From Alteromonas genovensis (lineage in GTDB: Bacteria; Pseudomonadota; Gammaproteobacteria; Enterobacterales; Alteromonadaceae): a DNA stretch of 64,000 nt. Location of the stretch: positions 1 through 64,000 of the forward strand of contig NZ_JAAAWO010000005.1 of the NCBI RefSeq assembly GCF_010500895.1, in the 5' to 3' direction. Each line of letters starts with the position of its first letter. Position 1 is the stretch's first letter. The position numbers and the translations under genes are program-made. This document shows, piece by piece, positions 48,976-58,956 of this stretch. The notes beneath the pieces were generated by a model that saw nothing but the letters and a program-made list of their open reading frames with translations, ran no database searches and was not told the origin of the DNA.

Positions 48976-51795
48976 ATGCAAGAAAGCGTGATGAAAGCGT
49001 GGTGGGATTCCTCGCACATGGCAGGTGCCAACGCTGCCTATGTTGAAGAGTTGTATGAAGCCTATTTGGAAGACCCTCAAAGCGTCTCCGAAACATGGCG
49101 ACAAATCTTCGATAACCTCCCCAATCTTGATGGCGTAGCATTAGAAACTAATCATACAGCAATTAAAAATCAATTTAGGCAACTTGCTGCGTTAGGTCCA
49201 ACTGCACGAATGTCTAGTTCCACGGCACCCTCAGCAAGTGGTTCAGACGGCAAGCAAGTTAAAGTTCTCCAGCTTATTAATGCATTCCGTTTTCGCGGAC
49301 ATCAGCACGCTAACCTTGACCCGCTAGGGCTTTGGAAACAAGCTAGAGTTCGCGACTTAGAACTTTCTCACCACAACCTCTCTGAAGATGATTTCGATTC
49401 AGTTTACAACGTAGGCTCATATGCCGTTGGTAAAGAGTCGCTTCCGTTAGGTGAGTTAGTCAAATCGCTAAACAGAACGTATTGCGGTTCTATCGGTGCT
49501 GAGTATATGCACATTACCGATACCGACCAAAAACGTTGGTTACAGCAAAAATTCGAATCAGTTCAGGCTAAGCCAGAAATTTCTCGTGACGAGAAATTAA
49601 GCATTCTTAAAGGGCTTACTGCTGCTGACGGCATGGAAAAGTACCTTGGTTCTAAATTCCCTGGCGCAAAACGCTTCTCTCTTGAAGGTGGCGACGCGTT
49701 AGTGCCCATGCTGAAGGGGCTAATTACTAAAGCAGGCACCGCTGGAACTAAAGAAGTGGTTATTGGTATGGCCCACCGCGGCCGACTAAATGTGCTAGTT
49801 AACGTGCTAGGAAAAAACCCTTCAGTATTGTTTGACGAGTTCTCAGGTAAGCACGACGATTCACTTGGTGCAGGTGACGTTAAATATCACGCTGGTTTCT
49901 CTTCTGACTTTGCCACCCCAGGCGGCAACGTTCATTTAGCGTTAGCATTTAACCCATCCCACTTAGAAATTGTTAATCCAGTGGTTATTGGTTCTGTGCG
50001 AGCACGTCTTGTTCGCCGCGAAAACGACACTAATACGGTATTGCCTATTACCATTCACGGTGATTCCGCTGTAGCAGGTCAGGGCGTTGTACAGGAAACT
50101 TTCAATATGTCACAAACCCGAGGCTTTGCTGTCGGCGGGACTGTGCGTATCGTAGTGAATAACCAAGTTGGTTTTACAACATCAAAGACTGAAGATACCC
50201 GCTCTACGCAATACTGTACTGATATTGCGAAAATGGTTCAGGCTCCTATCTTCCACGTAAATTCTGACGACCCTGAAGCCGTTGCGTTTGTAACCCAACT
50301 AGCGCTTGAATACCGTCAGAAGTTTAAGCGAGATGTGGTTATTGATTTAGTTTGTTATCGCCGTCACGGTCATAACGAAGCTGATGAGCCTAACGCAACA
50401 CAGCCGTTAATGTATCAAAAAATTAAGAAGCACCCTGTTCCACGTGTTATATATGCCGACCAGCTAATTGCCGAAGGCGTTATTGAGCAGCGTGATGCGG
50501 ACCGCTATCTACAAGAGTATCGCGAGGCGCTTGATCACGGTGCTTGTGTTGTAGAAGAGTGGCGCCCAATGACCGAACACAGCGTCGACTGGTCTCCGTA
50601 TCTTGGTCACGACTGGGATACACCGTACGACGGCAGCGTGAGTGTAGAAAAACTTAAAGAATTGGGTGAGTCTATTACGTCTTTCCCTGAAGACCACAAG
50701 CTTCAGTCTCGCGTAAACAAATTATATCAAGACAGAAAAGCAATGGTCGCTGGCGAAAAGCTTCTCGACTGGGGCATGGCAGAAAATTTAGCCTACGCTA
50801 CTCTTGTTGATGCAGGTGAAGATATTCGTATTACAGGCCAAGACAGTGGCCGAGGTACGTTCTTCCATCGTCACGCGGTACTACATAATCAGACCGACGG
50901 TTCGACTTACCTTCCTCTGCAACACATAAGAGAAGGTCAGGGCGAAATCGAAATTTACGATTCCGTATTGTCTGAAGAAGCGGTAATGGCGTTTGAATAT
51001 GGTTACGCGACTGCAGAACCTACTTGCCTCACTATTTGGGAAGCCCAGTTTGGTGACTTCGCCAATGGTGCTCAGGTTGTTTTCGATCAATTCCTCAGTT
51101 CAGGTGAAGCAAAATGGGGCCGCTTGTGTGGCTTAACCGTTTTGTTACCCCATGGCTACGAAGGTCAAGGTCCAGAGCATAGTTCAGCGCGACTAGAACG
51201 TTTCTTACAAATGTGTGCCGACCATAACTGGCAAGTGTGTGTTCCGTCTACGCCAGCACAGGTGTTTAACATGCTGCGTCGTCAGGTGGTTCGCCCTATG
51301 CGTAAGCCACTTATCGTTATGTCGCCTAAGTCACTTTTACGTCACCCGTTGGCTGTATCTTCTCTTGAAGAACTCAGCGAAGGTAAGTTCCACAATGTGA
51401 TTGGTGAAATAGACGATTTAGACCCGAAAGATGTAAAACGCGTGGTGATGTGTTCGGGTAAAGTATATTACGACCTTTTAGATCAACGCCGTAAGAATGA
51501 ACAAAACGATGTTGCTATTGTTCGTTTAGAACAGCTCTACCCATTCCCACAAGAAGAATGTGCTAAAGTTGTTGCACAATACAGCCACGTAAAAGATTGG
51601 GTTTGGTGCCAAGAAGAGCCACAAAATCAGGGCGCTTGGTACTGTAGCCAACACCATTTCTGGCAAGCAATTCCAGAAGGTGCAAAATTAACATATGCGG
51701 GTCGTGAAGCATCCTCGTCGCCTGCAGTAGGTTATGTATCCGTTCACAATCAGCAGCAAAAAGCGCTGATTGAAGACGCTCTCACTATTAAATAA
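48976..51795 (+). CDS. sucA: 2-oxoglutarate dehydrogenase E1 component
   Basis: A 939-residue thiamin-diphosphate enzyme that decarboxylates 2-oxoglutarate. The E1 N-terminal WWDSSHMAGANAAYVEELYE region, GMAHRGRLNVLVNVLGK, HGDSAVAGQGVVQE and CYRRHGHNEADEP are visible. AAGGCA is before the ATG. Length equals E. coli SucA (933). sucB starts 9 bases later. Confidence 0.97.
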   Translation: MQESVMKAWWDSSHMAGANAAYVEELYEAYLEDPQSVSETWRQIFDNLPNLDGVALETNHTAIKNQFRQLAALGPTARMSSSTAPSASGSDGKQVKVLQLINAFRFRGHQHANLDPLGLWKQARVRDLELSHHNLSEDDFDSVYNVGSYAVGKESLPLGELVKSLNRTYCGSIGAEYMHITDTDQKRWLQQKFESVQAKPEISRDEKLSILKGLTAADGMEKYLGSKFPGAKRFSLEGGDALVPMLKGLITKAGTAGTKEVVIGMAHRGRLNVLVNVLGKNPSVLFDEFSGKHDDSLGAGDVKYHAGFSSDFATPGGNVHLALAFNPSHLEIVNPVVIGSVRARLVRRENDTNTVLPITIHGDSAVAGQGVVQETFNMSQTRGFAVGGTVRIVVNNQVGFTTSKTEDTRSTQYCTDIAKMVQAPIFHVNSDDPEAVAFVTQLALEYRQKFKRDVVIDLVCYRRHGHNEADEPNATQPLMYQKIKKHPVPRVIYADQLIAEGVIEQRDADRYLQEYREALDHGACVVEEWRPMTEHSVDWSPYLGHDWDTPYDGSVSVEKLKELGESITSFPEDHKLQSRVNKLYQDRKAMVAGEKLLDWGMAENLAYATLVDAGEDIRITGQDSGRGTFFHRHAVLHNQTDGSTYLPLQHIREGQGEIEIYDSVLSEEAVMAFEYGYATAEPTCLTIWEAQFGDFANGAQVVFDQFLSSGEAKWGRLCGLTVLLPHGYEGQGPEHSSARLERFLQMCADHNWQVCVPSTPAQVFNMLRRQVVRPMRKPLIVMSPKSLLRHPLAVSSLEELSEGKFHNVIGEIDDLDPKDVKRVVMCSGKVYYDLLDQRRKNEQNDVAIVRLEQLYPFPQEECAKVVAQYSHVKDWVWCQEEPQNQGAWYCSQHHFWQAIPEGAKLTYAGREASSSPAVGYVSVHNQQQKALIEDALTIK

Positions 51796-51804
51796 GGAAC
51801 AGAA

Positions 51805-53310
51805 ATGACAATTGAGATAAAAGTTCCGGTTCTACCAGAGTCAGTTGCCGATGCCTCCATTGCAACCTGGCACGTTAAAGCCGGTGATGCAGTTAAACGA
51901 GACCAGAACTTGGTTGATATTGAAACTGATAAAGTAGTTCTAGAGGTTGTAGCGCCAGCGGACGGTACAATCGGTGAGATCTTGAACGAAGAGGGTGCAA
52001 CGGTCTTAGGTGAGCAAGTTATTGCGAAATTAGAAGAGGGTGCTGCTGCGCCAGCTAAATCAGACTCTGAGAAAGAGTCTAAGCCAGCAAAAGCTGACAA
52101 GTCTGATAGCGCGCCAGCTGGAAAAGCCTCTGACGTAAAAGTACCAGTGTTACCTGAGTCTGTTGCTGACGCCACTATTGCTACTTGGCATGTCGGAGTT
52201 GGCGAAGCAGTATCTCGCGACCAAAATCTAGTAGATATTGAGACTGATAAGGTTGTTCTTGAAGTGGTAGCTCCTGCTGATGGTTCACTGTCAGAAATTG
52301 TTGCAGAGGAAGGCGCGACGGTAACAGCTGAAGAAGTGATTGCTAAATTTGTAGAAGGCGCATCTGGCGGTACAGCTGCATCTGCTCCTGCAGTTGATAG
52401 CGACGATAGTGATGACAGCAGCGATGCATTAAGCCCATCGGTTCGTCGCCTGCTTGCGGAGAAAGGTATTGATGCCTCTAGTGTTAAAGGCACTGGTAAA
52501 AATGGTCGCATTACAAAAGAAGATGTTGAGAAACACCTAAAAGGTGGTAATAAAGCTTCAGCATCTGCTACTGCTTCAAGCGAAGCAGCACCAGACCTAC
52601 CGGCTGGAAATCGCACTGAAAAACGCGTTCCGATGACCCGTCTTCGCAAGACAATTGCAAATCGTTTGTTAGAAGCGAAAAACTCTACGGCTATGCTTAC
52701 TACATTTAACGAAGTAAACATGAAGCCTATTATGGAATTGCGTAAGCAGTATCAAGAGAGTTTTGAAAAGCGTCACGGTATTCGTCTTGGCTTCATGTCT
52801 TTCTACGTGAAAGCAGTGACTGAAGCACTTAAGCGCTTCCCTGAAGTAAATGCGTCTATAGACGGTGATGACATTGTTTATCACAACTATTTTGATATCT
52901 CTATCGCAGTATCAACACCACGTGGGTTGGTAACGCCAATTCTAAAAGACACCGATACGTTAGGTATGGCCGGTGTTGAGAAAGGTATTAAAGAATTAGC
53001 ACTTAAAGGGCGTGACGGTAAGCTAGCAATGGCTGACCTGCAAGGTGGTAACTTCACTATCACAAACGGCGGTGTTTTTGGTTCACTAATGTCTACACCA
53101 ATCATTAATCCTCCTCAAAGCGCTATCTTGGGTATGCATAAAATCCAAGATCGCCCAATGGCGGTTAATGGGAAAGTAGAAATTTTGCCAATGATGTATC
53201 TTGCACTCTCTTACGATCACAGAATTGTTGATGGTAAAGAGTCAGTAGGCTTCTTGGTAACCGTAAAAGAGATGCTTGAAGATCCTACACGTCTACTACT
53301 AGACGTTTAA
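51805..53310 (+). CDS. sucB: 2-oxoglutarate dehydrogenase E2 (dihydrolipoyl succinyltransferase) with two lipoyl domains
   Basis: A 501-residue succinyltransferase. Two lipoyl domains follow in tandem (about 2-77 and 110-184), each with [18 protein letters not shown], lipoylated at K43 and K149, joined by a Lys/Ser/Ala linker. Then come the E1/E3-binding domain ([20 protein letters not shown], about 213-245) and the catalytic domain with SYDHRIVDG (H472, D476). E. coli SucB has one lipoyl domain in 405 residues. The E3 gene is not in this window. AAGGA precedes the ATG. Confidence 0.95.
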   Translation: MTIEIKVPVLPESVADASIATWHVKAGDAVKRDQNLVDIETDKVVLEVVAPADGTIGEILNEEGATVLGEQVIAKLEEGAAAPAKSDSEKESKPAKADKSDSAPAGKASDVKVPVLPESVADATIATWHVGVGEAVSRDQNLVDIETDKVVLEVVAPADGSLSEIVAEEGATVTAEEVIAKFVEGASGGTAASAPAVDSDDSDDSSDALSPSVRRLLAEKGIDASSVKGTGKNGRITKEDVEKHLKGGNKASASATASSEAAPDLPAGNRTEKRVPMTRLRKTIANRLLEAKNSTAMLTTFNEVNMKPIMELRKQYQESFEKRHGIRLGFMSFYVKAVTEALKRFPEVNASIDGDDIVYHNYFDISIAVSTPRGLVTPILKDTDTLGMAGVEKGIKELALKGRDGKLAMADLQGGNFTITNGGVFGSLMSTPIINPPQSAILGMHKIQDRPMAVNGKVEILPMMYLALSYDHRIVDGKESVGFLVTVKEMLEDPTRLLLDV

Positions 53311-53463
53311 GACTTCCGTCTCACGCAATTGTGGTTAGCGGCAAATATGGTCTATGCTGTGTTTGCTTCTAACGCAACGCTGATATTTCATGTGATAATA
53401 TCAGCCAAACTAATCAAGTCGCATTTGCGACTTTTGTCTTACTAAAAATCGGATAGAAACACC

Positions 53464-54630
53464 ATGAATTTGCATGAATACCAAGGTAAGCAGCTATTCA
53501 AAGAATACGGTTTACCTGTTTCTGAAGGATACGCAGCAGACACTCCTCAAGATGCTGTAGATGCCGCAAAAAAAATTGGCGGAGAAGAGTGGGTAGTAAA
53601 ATGTCAGGTCCACGCAGGTGGACGCGGTAAAGCTGGCGGCGTTAAGTTAGTAAAAGATACTGACGCTATTAAAGCTTTCGCAGAAAACTGGCTTGGCAAA
53701 AATTTGGTGACGTTCCAGACTGACGAAAATGGTCAGCCTGTGAGCAAAATCCTTGTTGAATCTTGCACAGATATCGCTAACGAATTGTACCTTGGTGCAG
53801 TAGTTGACCGCACAACCCGTCGTGTTGTGTTTATGGCTTCTACTGAAGGTGGCGTTGAGATTGAAACTGTTGCTGAAGAAACCCCAGAGAAAATTCTTAA
53901 AGCTGAAATCGATCCAATTGTTGGTGCTCAGCCTTACCAAGCACGCGAAATGGCGTTTAAACTTGGCCTTTCTGGCGTTCAAATCAAACAATTTACTAAG
54001 ATTTTCCTTGGCCTAGCCAAGATGTTCGAAGATCTTGATGTTGCATTGATTGAAATCAACCCGCTTGTAATCAAAGAAGACGGTGACCTTCACTGTCTTG
54101 ACGCTAAGCTAGCTATTGATGGCAACGCGTTATATCGCCAGCCTAAAGTTAAAGCTATGCAAGATCCTACTCAAGAAGATGCACGTGAAGCGCATGCTGC
54201 TGAGTTCGAACTTAACTATGTTGCTCTAGACGGTAACGTAGGTTGTATGGTTAACGGTGCCGGCCTAGCAATGGGTACAATGGACATCGTAAACCTACAC
54301 GGTGGTAAGCCAGCTAACTTCCTAGATGTTGGTGGCGGCGCGACTAAAGAGCGTGTTGCAGAAGCATTCAAAATCATCTTATCTGATGACAACGTTAAAG
54401 CCGTTTTAGTTAACATCTTTGGTGGTATCGTTCGTTGTGACATGATTGCCGAAGGTATCATCGGTGCGGTTAAAGAAGTGGGTGTTAATGTTCCTGTTGT
54501 TGTACGTCTTGAAGGTACAAACGCAGAGCTTGGCCGTGAGGTTCTAGCGAACTCTGGTTTAGATATCATTGCTGCTGAGTCGCTAACTGATGCAGCACAG
54601 AAAGTTGTAGCTGCAGCGGAGGGCAAATAA
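53464..54630 (+). CDS. sucC: Succinyl-CoA synthetase beta subunit
   Basis: A 388-residue ATP-grasp subunit that makes succinate and ATP/GTP from succinyl-Co[33 protein letters not shown] and the C-terminal [16 protein letters not shown] and [16 protein letters not shown] segments match. The last base of its stop is the first of sucD. Confidence 0.97.
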   Translation: MNLHEYQGKQLFKEYGLPVSEGYAADTPQDAVDAAKKIGGEEWVVKCQVHAGGRGKAGGVKLVKDTDAIKAFAENWLGKNLVTFQTDENGQPVSKILVESCTDIANELYLGAVVDRTTRRVVFMASTEGGVEIETVAEETPEKILKAEIDPIVGAQPYQAREMAFKLGLSGVQIKQFTKIFLGLAKMFEDLDVALIEINPLVIKEDGDLHCLDAKLAIDGNALYRQPKVKAMQDPTQEDAREAHAAEFELNYVALDGNVGCMVNGAGLAMGTMDIVNLHGGKPANFLDVGGGATKERVAEAFKIILSDDNVKAVLVNIFGGIVRCDMIAEGIIGAVKEVGVNVPVVVRLEGTNAELGREVLANSGLDIIAAESLTDAAQKVVAAAEGK

Positions 54631-55502
54631 TGTCTGTATTAATTAACAAAGATACCAAAGTAATCTGTCAGGGTTTCACTGGTGGTCAAGGTACCTTCCA
54701 CTCAGAGCAAGCGATTGCTTACGGTACGCAAATGGTTGGTGGTGTTACACCAGGTAAAGGCGGTACTGAGCATTTAGGTCTTCCAGTATTCAATACAGTA
54801 CGTGAAGCGGTAGAAGCAACAGGCGCAACGGCAACGGTTATTTATGTGCCAGCAGCGTTCTGTAAAGATTCAATCGTTGAAGCTGCTGATGCTGGCATCG
54901 AGCTTATCGTTTGTATTACTGAAGGTATTCCTACGCTAGATATGCTTTACGTTAAAGAATACGTAAATGCGAAAGGCGTTCGCATGATTGGTCCAAACTG
55001 CCCAGGTGTTATTACTCCTGGAGAGTGTAAAATTGGTATCATGCCTGGACACATCCATAAGCCTGGTAAAGTAGGTATTGTTTCTCGCTCTGGTACACTT
55101 ACGTACGAAGCGGTTAAGCAAACTACAGACGAAGGTTTCGGTCAGTCTAGCTGTGTTGGTATTGGTGGTGACCCTATTCCGGGTTCTAACTTCATCGACA
55201 TCCTTCAATTGTTCCAAGACGATCCTCAAACAGAAGCTATCGTTATGATTGGTGAGATTGGTGGTACAGCAGAAGAAGAAGCTGCTGAATTTATCAAAGC
55301 TAACGTAACTAAGCCTGTTGTTTCTTACATTGCGGGTGTGACTGCACCTGAAGGTAAGCGTATGGGTCACGCAGGTGCAATCATTGCCGGCGGTAAAGGT
55401 ACAGCTGACGAGAAATTTAAAGCACTAGAAGATGCAGGCGTTAAAACCGTGCGCTCTCTAGCTGACATTGGTAAAGCACTACGCGAAACCACTGGTTGGT
55501 AA
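54630..55502 (+). CDS. sucD: Succinyl-CoA synthetase alpha subunit
   Basis: A 290-residue CoA-binding subunit. The [20 protein letters not shown]oA motif is at the N-terminus, and the phosphorylated histidine is H247 in RMGHAGAII (E. coli H246). GGAGG lies 6 nt before the ATG, which overlaps the sucC stop. A strong terminator follows. Confidence 0.97.
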   Translation: MSVLINKDTKVICQGFTGGQGTFHSEQAIAYGTQMVGGVTPGKGGTEHLGLPVFNTVREAVEATGATATVIYVPAAFCKDSIVEAADAGIELIVCITEGIPTLDMLYVKEYVNAKGVRMIGPNCPGVITPGECKIGIMPGHIHKPGKVGIVSRSGTLTYEAVKQTTDEGFGQSSCVGIGGDPIPGSNFIDILQLFQDDPQTEAIVMIGEIGGTAEEEAAEFIKANVTKPVVSYIAGVTAPEGKRMGHAGAIIAGGKGTADEKFKALEDAGVKTVRSLADIGKALRETTGW

Positions 55503-55552
55503 GTGATAGATTTGCCAAGTAGCTATCTTAATTAGCTACTTTACATAGTTAT

Positions 55553-55580
55553 AAAAAACCCGCTTTTAGCGGGTTTTTTT
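55553..55580 (+). terminator. Terminator of sucABCD
   Basis: AAAAAACCCGC/GCGGGTTTTTT with loop TTTTA, about 50 bases past sucD. Confidence 0.92.
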
Positions 55581-55756
55581 ATGGCTAATCATCTTTTACT
55601 AGTCTTAATACACAAATTTTATTTACATTTTATTTTGCCTTGATGAAACAAAAGAACAACAAATCCCCTTGGAAGTCCCGTTTTTAAGGCTTTTGCGTAA
55701 CTAAATTACAAAATTAAATTTACCTCTAATGTTAACGTATTGTTGAAAAAGTGGAT

Positions 55757-55770
55757 TGAATACGTATGCA
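55757..55770. promoter_or_regulatory. Candidate operator of the TonB/halogenase cluster (copy 1)
   Basis: TGAATACGTATGCA, a palindrome with one mismatched pair centred on ATACGTAT, ending 117 bp before the receptor ATG. The same 14-mer recurs before the second TonB receptor. Shape and CG centre fit a LacI-family site (inference). Confidence 0.55.
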
Positions 55771-55887
55771 GGCAATTGTGCAATAACTCACACCTCTATA
55801 GCATTACGCCATGTAATCTATTGTCATTTCTTTGTCACAATAACAATTAAATAGGCAAAAATTGAAACCTTACGGGACACCTGTTTT

Positions 55888-58755
55888 ATGAAACACTTTA
55901 AACCAAACCTAATTAAGACAGCGCTTATCGCTGGCGGCGTTGCTTTTGGTAGTGCTCCTGCACTAGCTCAGCAGTCAGATACAGACGCAGTTGATGAAAC
56001 GGCAGTGGAAGTCATTGAAGTTAGTGGCATCCGCGGAAGTTTACAACGTGCGCAAGCGATAAAAATGGACAACACCTCAATTGTAGAGGCACTTTCTGCA
56101 GAAGATATTGGTAAATTACCAGATACCTCTATTGCTGAATCACTAGCCCGCCTTCCAGGTTTAGCCGGTGAGCGTAGAAACGGCAGAACAAGTGGTCTCT
56201 CAGTCCGTGGTTTTAATGAAAACTACGTGGGTACAACGCTTAATGGACGCGAACTATTAGGTATGGGTGATAACCGTGGGGTTGAGTTCGATTTGTACCC
56301 TACTGAAATCGTTTCTAACATACTTGTTTATAAAACACCCGAAGCCGGTCTAATGACTCAAGGCATTGGTGGTACCATCGACATTCAAACAGTAAGCCCG
56401 TTAACAGCAAAAGAAACGTTTGCAATAAACGGCAGCTTTGAGATGAACGGTGAAGATTCTGGTAACCCAGATTTTGACAACAATGGTCACAGAATATCGT
56501 TTAACTACGTTGATCAGTTTGCAAACGACACATTGGGTGTTGCGCTTGTTGTTGCTGATATGGAATCACCGCGTCAAGAAAAATACTTCCGTGGTTGGGG
56601 ATATGCACCTGCAAACCCTGATAAAGCAGCTGAAGGTGTTGAAGTTCCAGATGGCACTGTGATTTTAGGCGGTAACGACTCATTTACTCGTTCTGCTATG
56701 CTAGAGCGTACGTCAATTGCCGGTGTTATTGAATACGCGCCAACCGACGATTTAACTATTCAATTTGACGCACTGTACATTGATTTTGAAGAAAACGATG
56801 TTCGAAGAGGCGTTGAAGAAGGTGGTGCTGAGTGGGGTACAAGCGAGTACACCATTACCGGCGTAGAAGACGGTCTGGTGACATCAGGATACTACGATGG
56901 ATTCCATTCAGTAATCCGTAACGATTCACGTCAGCAACAGGCGGAACTAACCACTTTTGGTCTTAATGTTGAATACAACATTAACGACAACTGGACGGCA
57001 ACTTTAGACGTTTCAATGGGTGAAGTTGATAAGACTATTACTGATATTGAAAGTTATTCTGGTGTAGGCCGCGCCGGTGTTGATGGTCGCCCACTTACAC
57101 CGCGTTCGTGGACAATGACATCTACAGGTGCGGTTTACAGCGATCACCCAACGCTTGACGGTGTTGATTTAACTGACCCATCTTTAATTCAACTAGCTGG
57201 TCCTCAAGCGTGGGGCGGTTCATTAGCGCCTGTTGAACAATTCCAAGGCGTTGAAGGCTTTGGTCCAGACACTGCGCAAGATGGTTTCGTGAATGAGCCA
57301 ATTTTTGATGAAACGCTAGATGCAGTAAGACTTGATATTGAAGGTTTTGTTGATTGGGGCATGTTCTCTAAATTCACTGCTGGTGTAAATTATCAAGAGC
57401 GTGAAAAAGCAAAAGACAACAATGGTGCTTTCTTAACCTCTCCACTATGGCCAAGTTCAGAATCTATTCCAAATCCTATTGGCGTAGCTGACTTAAGCCA
57501 CATTGGTGTGGAAGGTGTTGTAGCCTACGACAGTCTCGCGCTTTACAGAAGTGGCTACTACATTGAAACTGAAGCAGAACTGTTTGAAAACGGTCGTATC
57601 GGTGACACTTATACTATTACTGAAGATTTGTTGACTGCATACGCCAAGTTAAGCATTGATACTGAGTTACGTGGTATTTTCATCACAGGTAACCTAGGTC
57701 TTCAAATTATCGATGTAGACCAAACGGGTACTGGATTTAATACAACAACCGGTCCAACAGGTTTCACAGCAGTAACGCCAATCTCTGATGGTTCGTCGTA
57801 TCACGATATTCTACCGACGCTTAACTTAAGCTTTGAGGTTGCTGAGAACCAGTTTATCCGTACCGCGATGGGTAAAGTGTTGAGCCGTCCACGTATGGAT
57901 GACATGAGACCTAACAACACGGTTAGCTTCACGTTTAACGATCAGCAAATTATTTCTCAAAACGTAGCGAATGGACCATGGTCTGCAAGCTCGGGTAATG
58001 CACAACTTAGACCACTTCAAGCAAACCAATTCGACATTGCTTATGAGAATTACTTTGCAGATTCTGGTTACGTAGCTGTTAGTTTCTTCTACAAAGACCT
58101 AACTAACTGGCACGTTAGCGGCCAAACAATTGGTGATTTTTCTGAGTCATACATTGAAGGCTTCCATCAGACTTCAGGTCAAACCGACATCAACGGCGAT
58201 GACGTGTTAGACGAGAACGATATCGTTCCACCAGCAACATTTAACGGTGTGGTGAGTTTCCGTGAAGACGGCCTTGAAGGTTTCGTTAGAGGCTGGGAAG
58301 TACAGGGTAGTATTCCGTTTGATTTGTTCCACGAATCTCTTGAAGGTTTCGGTATGTTCGCAAGTGCAACGTTCCTAGACGGTGATCTAGACAACGGCGA
58401 TGCAGTACCAGGACTATCAGATGAAACTTACTCACTCACCGCGTTTTATGAAAGCAATGGATTTGAAGTACGTGTTTCTGGCACCAAGCGTGATGCCTTT
58501 AGCACAGAAACAAGAGCAGTTAGTCTTTCATTAGCGCAAATCCAGGATGCTGGTGTTGAACAGTGGGATGCGCAAATCGGTTATGACTTTAGCGAGTCTG
58601 GTATTGAGGCACTAGACGGTTTACGGGTTACTCTGCAAGGTCAAAACCTTACCGATGAGCCAACTATCCGTACTAACCCAGGCGACGCGCGTCAAATTAC
58701 TGAATTCCAACAGTATGGACGCAACTTCTTGTTAGGCGTTAACTATACGTTCTAA
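55888..58755 (+). CDS. TonB-dependent outer-membrane receptor
   Basis: A 955-residue receptor of the type found in Alteromonadales, Xanthomonas and Caulobacter for sugar uptake. The signal peptide ends near PALAQQ. The plug is seen as IRGSLQRAQAIKMDNTSIVE, ARLPGLAGERRNGRTSGLSV and GVEFDLYPTEIVSNI, and the beta-barrel ends in the aromatic LGVNYTF. The natural substrate is unknown; genes beside a tryptophan-halogenase-like enzyme often belong to carbohydrate-use clusters. A terminator follows. Confidence 0.93.
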   Translation: MKHFKPNLIKTALIAGGVAFGSAPALAQQSDTDAVDETAVEVIEVSGIRGSLQRAQAIKMDNTSIVEALSAEDIGKLPDTSIAESLARLPGLAGERRNGRTSGLSVRGFNENYVGTTLNGRELLGMGDNRGVEFDLYPTEIVSNILVYKTPEAGLMTQGIGGTIDIQTVSPLTAKETFAINGSFEMNGEDSGNPDFDNNGHRISFNYVDQFANDTLGVALVVADMESPRQEKYFRGWGYAPANPDKAAEGVEVPDGTVILGGNDSFTRSAMLERTSIAGVIEYAPTDDLTIQFDALYIDFEENDVRRGVEEGGAEWGTSEYTITGVEDGLVTSGYYDGFHSVIRNDSRQQQAELTTFGLNVEYNINDNWTATLDVSMGEVDKTITDIESYSGVGRAGVDGRPLTPRSWTMTSTGAVYSDHPTLDGVDLTDPSLIQLAGPQAWGGSLAPVEQFQGVEGFGPDTAQDGFVNEPIFDETLDAVRLDIEGFVDWGMFSKFTAGVNYQEREKAKDNNGAFLTSPLWPSSESIPNPIGVADLSHIGVEGVVAYDSLALYRSGYYIETEAELFENGRIGDTYTITEDLLTAYAKLSIDTELRGIFITGNLGLQIIDVDQTGTGFNTTTGPTGFTAVTPISDGSSYHDILPTLNLSFEVAENQFIRTAMGKVLSRPRMDDMRPNNTVSFTFNDQQIISQNVANGPWSASSGNAQLRPLQANQFDIAYENYFADSGYVAVSFFYKDLTNWHVSGQTIGDFSESYIEGFHQTSGQTDINGDDVLDENDIVPPATFNGVVSFREDGLEGFVRGWEVQGSIPFDLFHESLEGFGMFASATFLDGDLDNGDAVPGLSDETYSLTAFYESNGFEVRVSGTKRDAFSTETRAVSLSLAQIQDAGVEQWDAQIGYDFSESGIEALDGLRVTLQGQNLTDEPTIRTNPGDARQITEFQQYGRNFLLGVNYTF

Positions 58756-58826
58756 TGTTTGAAAGTACTGAACTTGTGCCGCTCTCTTTAAAAGTGGTAT
58801 AAACAAAGTAATAGAAATAAAAATGA

Positions 58827-58861
58827 AGGCCCCAAATAGTCATGCTGATTGGGGCCTTTTA
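58827..58861 (+). terminator. Terminator of the first TonB receptor
   Basis: AAGGCCCC/GGGGCCTT with a loop of about 17 bases, then TT. It implies that the halogenase-like gene is transcribed partly or wholly on its own. Confidence 0.75.
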
Positions 58862-58956
58862 TCGTAAATCCCTTCTTTTTATTACCGTTAAAGCAAAGAA
58901 AAGTACGCTAAAGCGTTAATAAAAAGGTGAAGTTTACAAGTAGCAGTGGCAAAACT

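Larger units (their letters stand above)
55503..55887. other. Gap between sucD and the first TonB receptor
   Basis: 385 bases with the sucD terminator at 55553-55580, an AT-rich stretch, the near-palindromic operator at 55757-55770, and the leader ACGGGACACC just before the receptor ATG. No gene seen. Confidence 0.6.

Noticed and set aside
51750..52721. 323-codon frame on the strand opposite sucB
   Set aside because: It is antisense to a well-supported gene, and its Ser/Thr/Ala/Phe-rich product is what a reversed Lys/Glu/Ala/Val-rich gene gives.
54936..55370. 144-codon frame antisense to sucD
   Set aside because: Shadow of sucD on the opposite strand.
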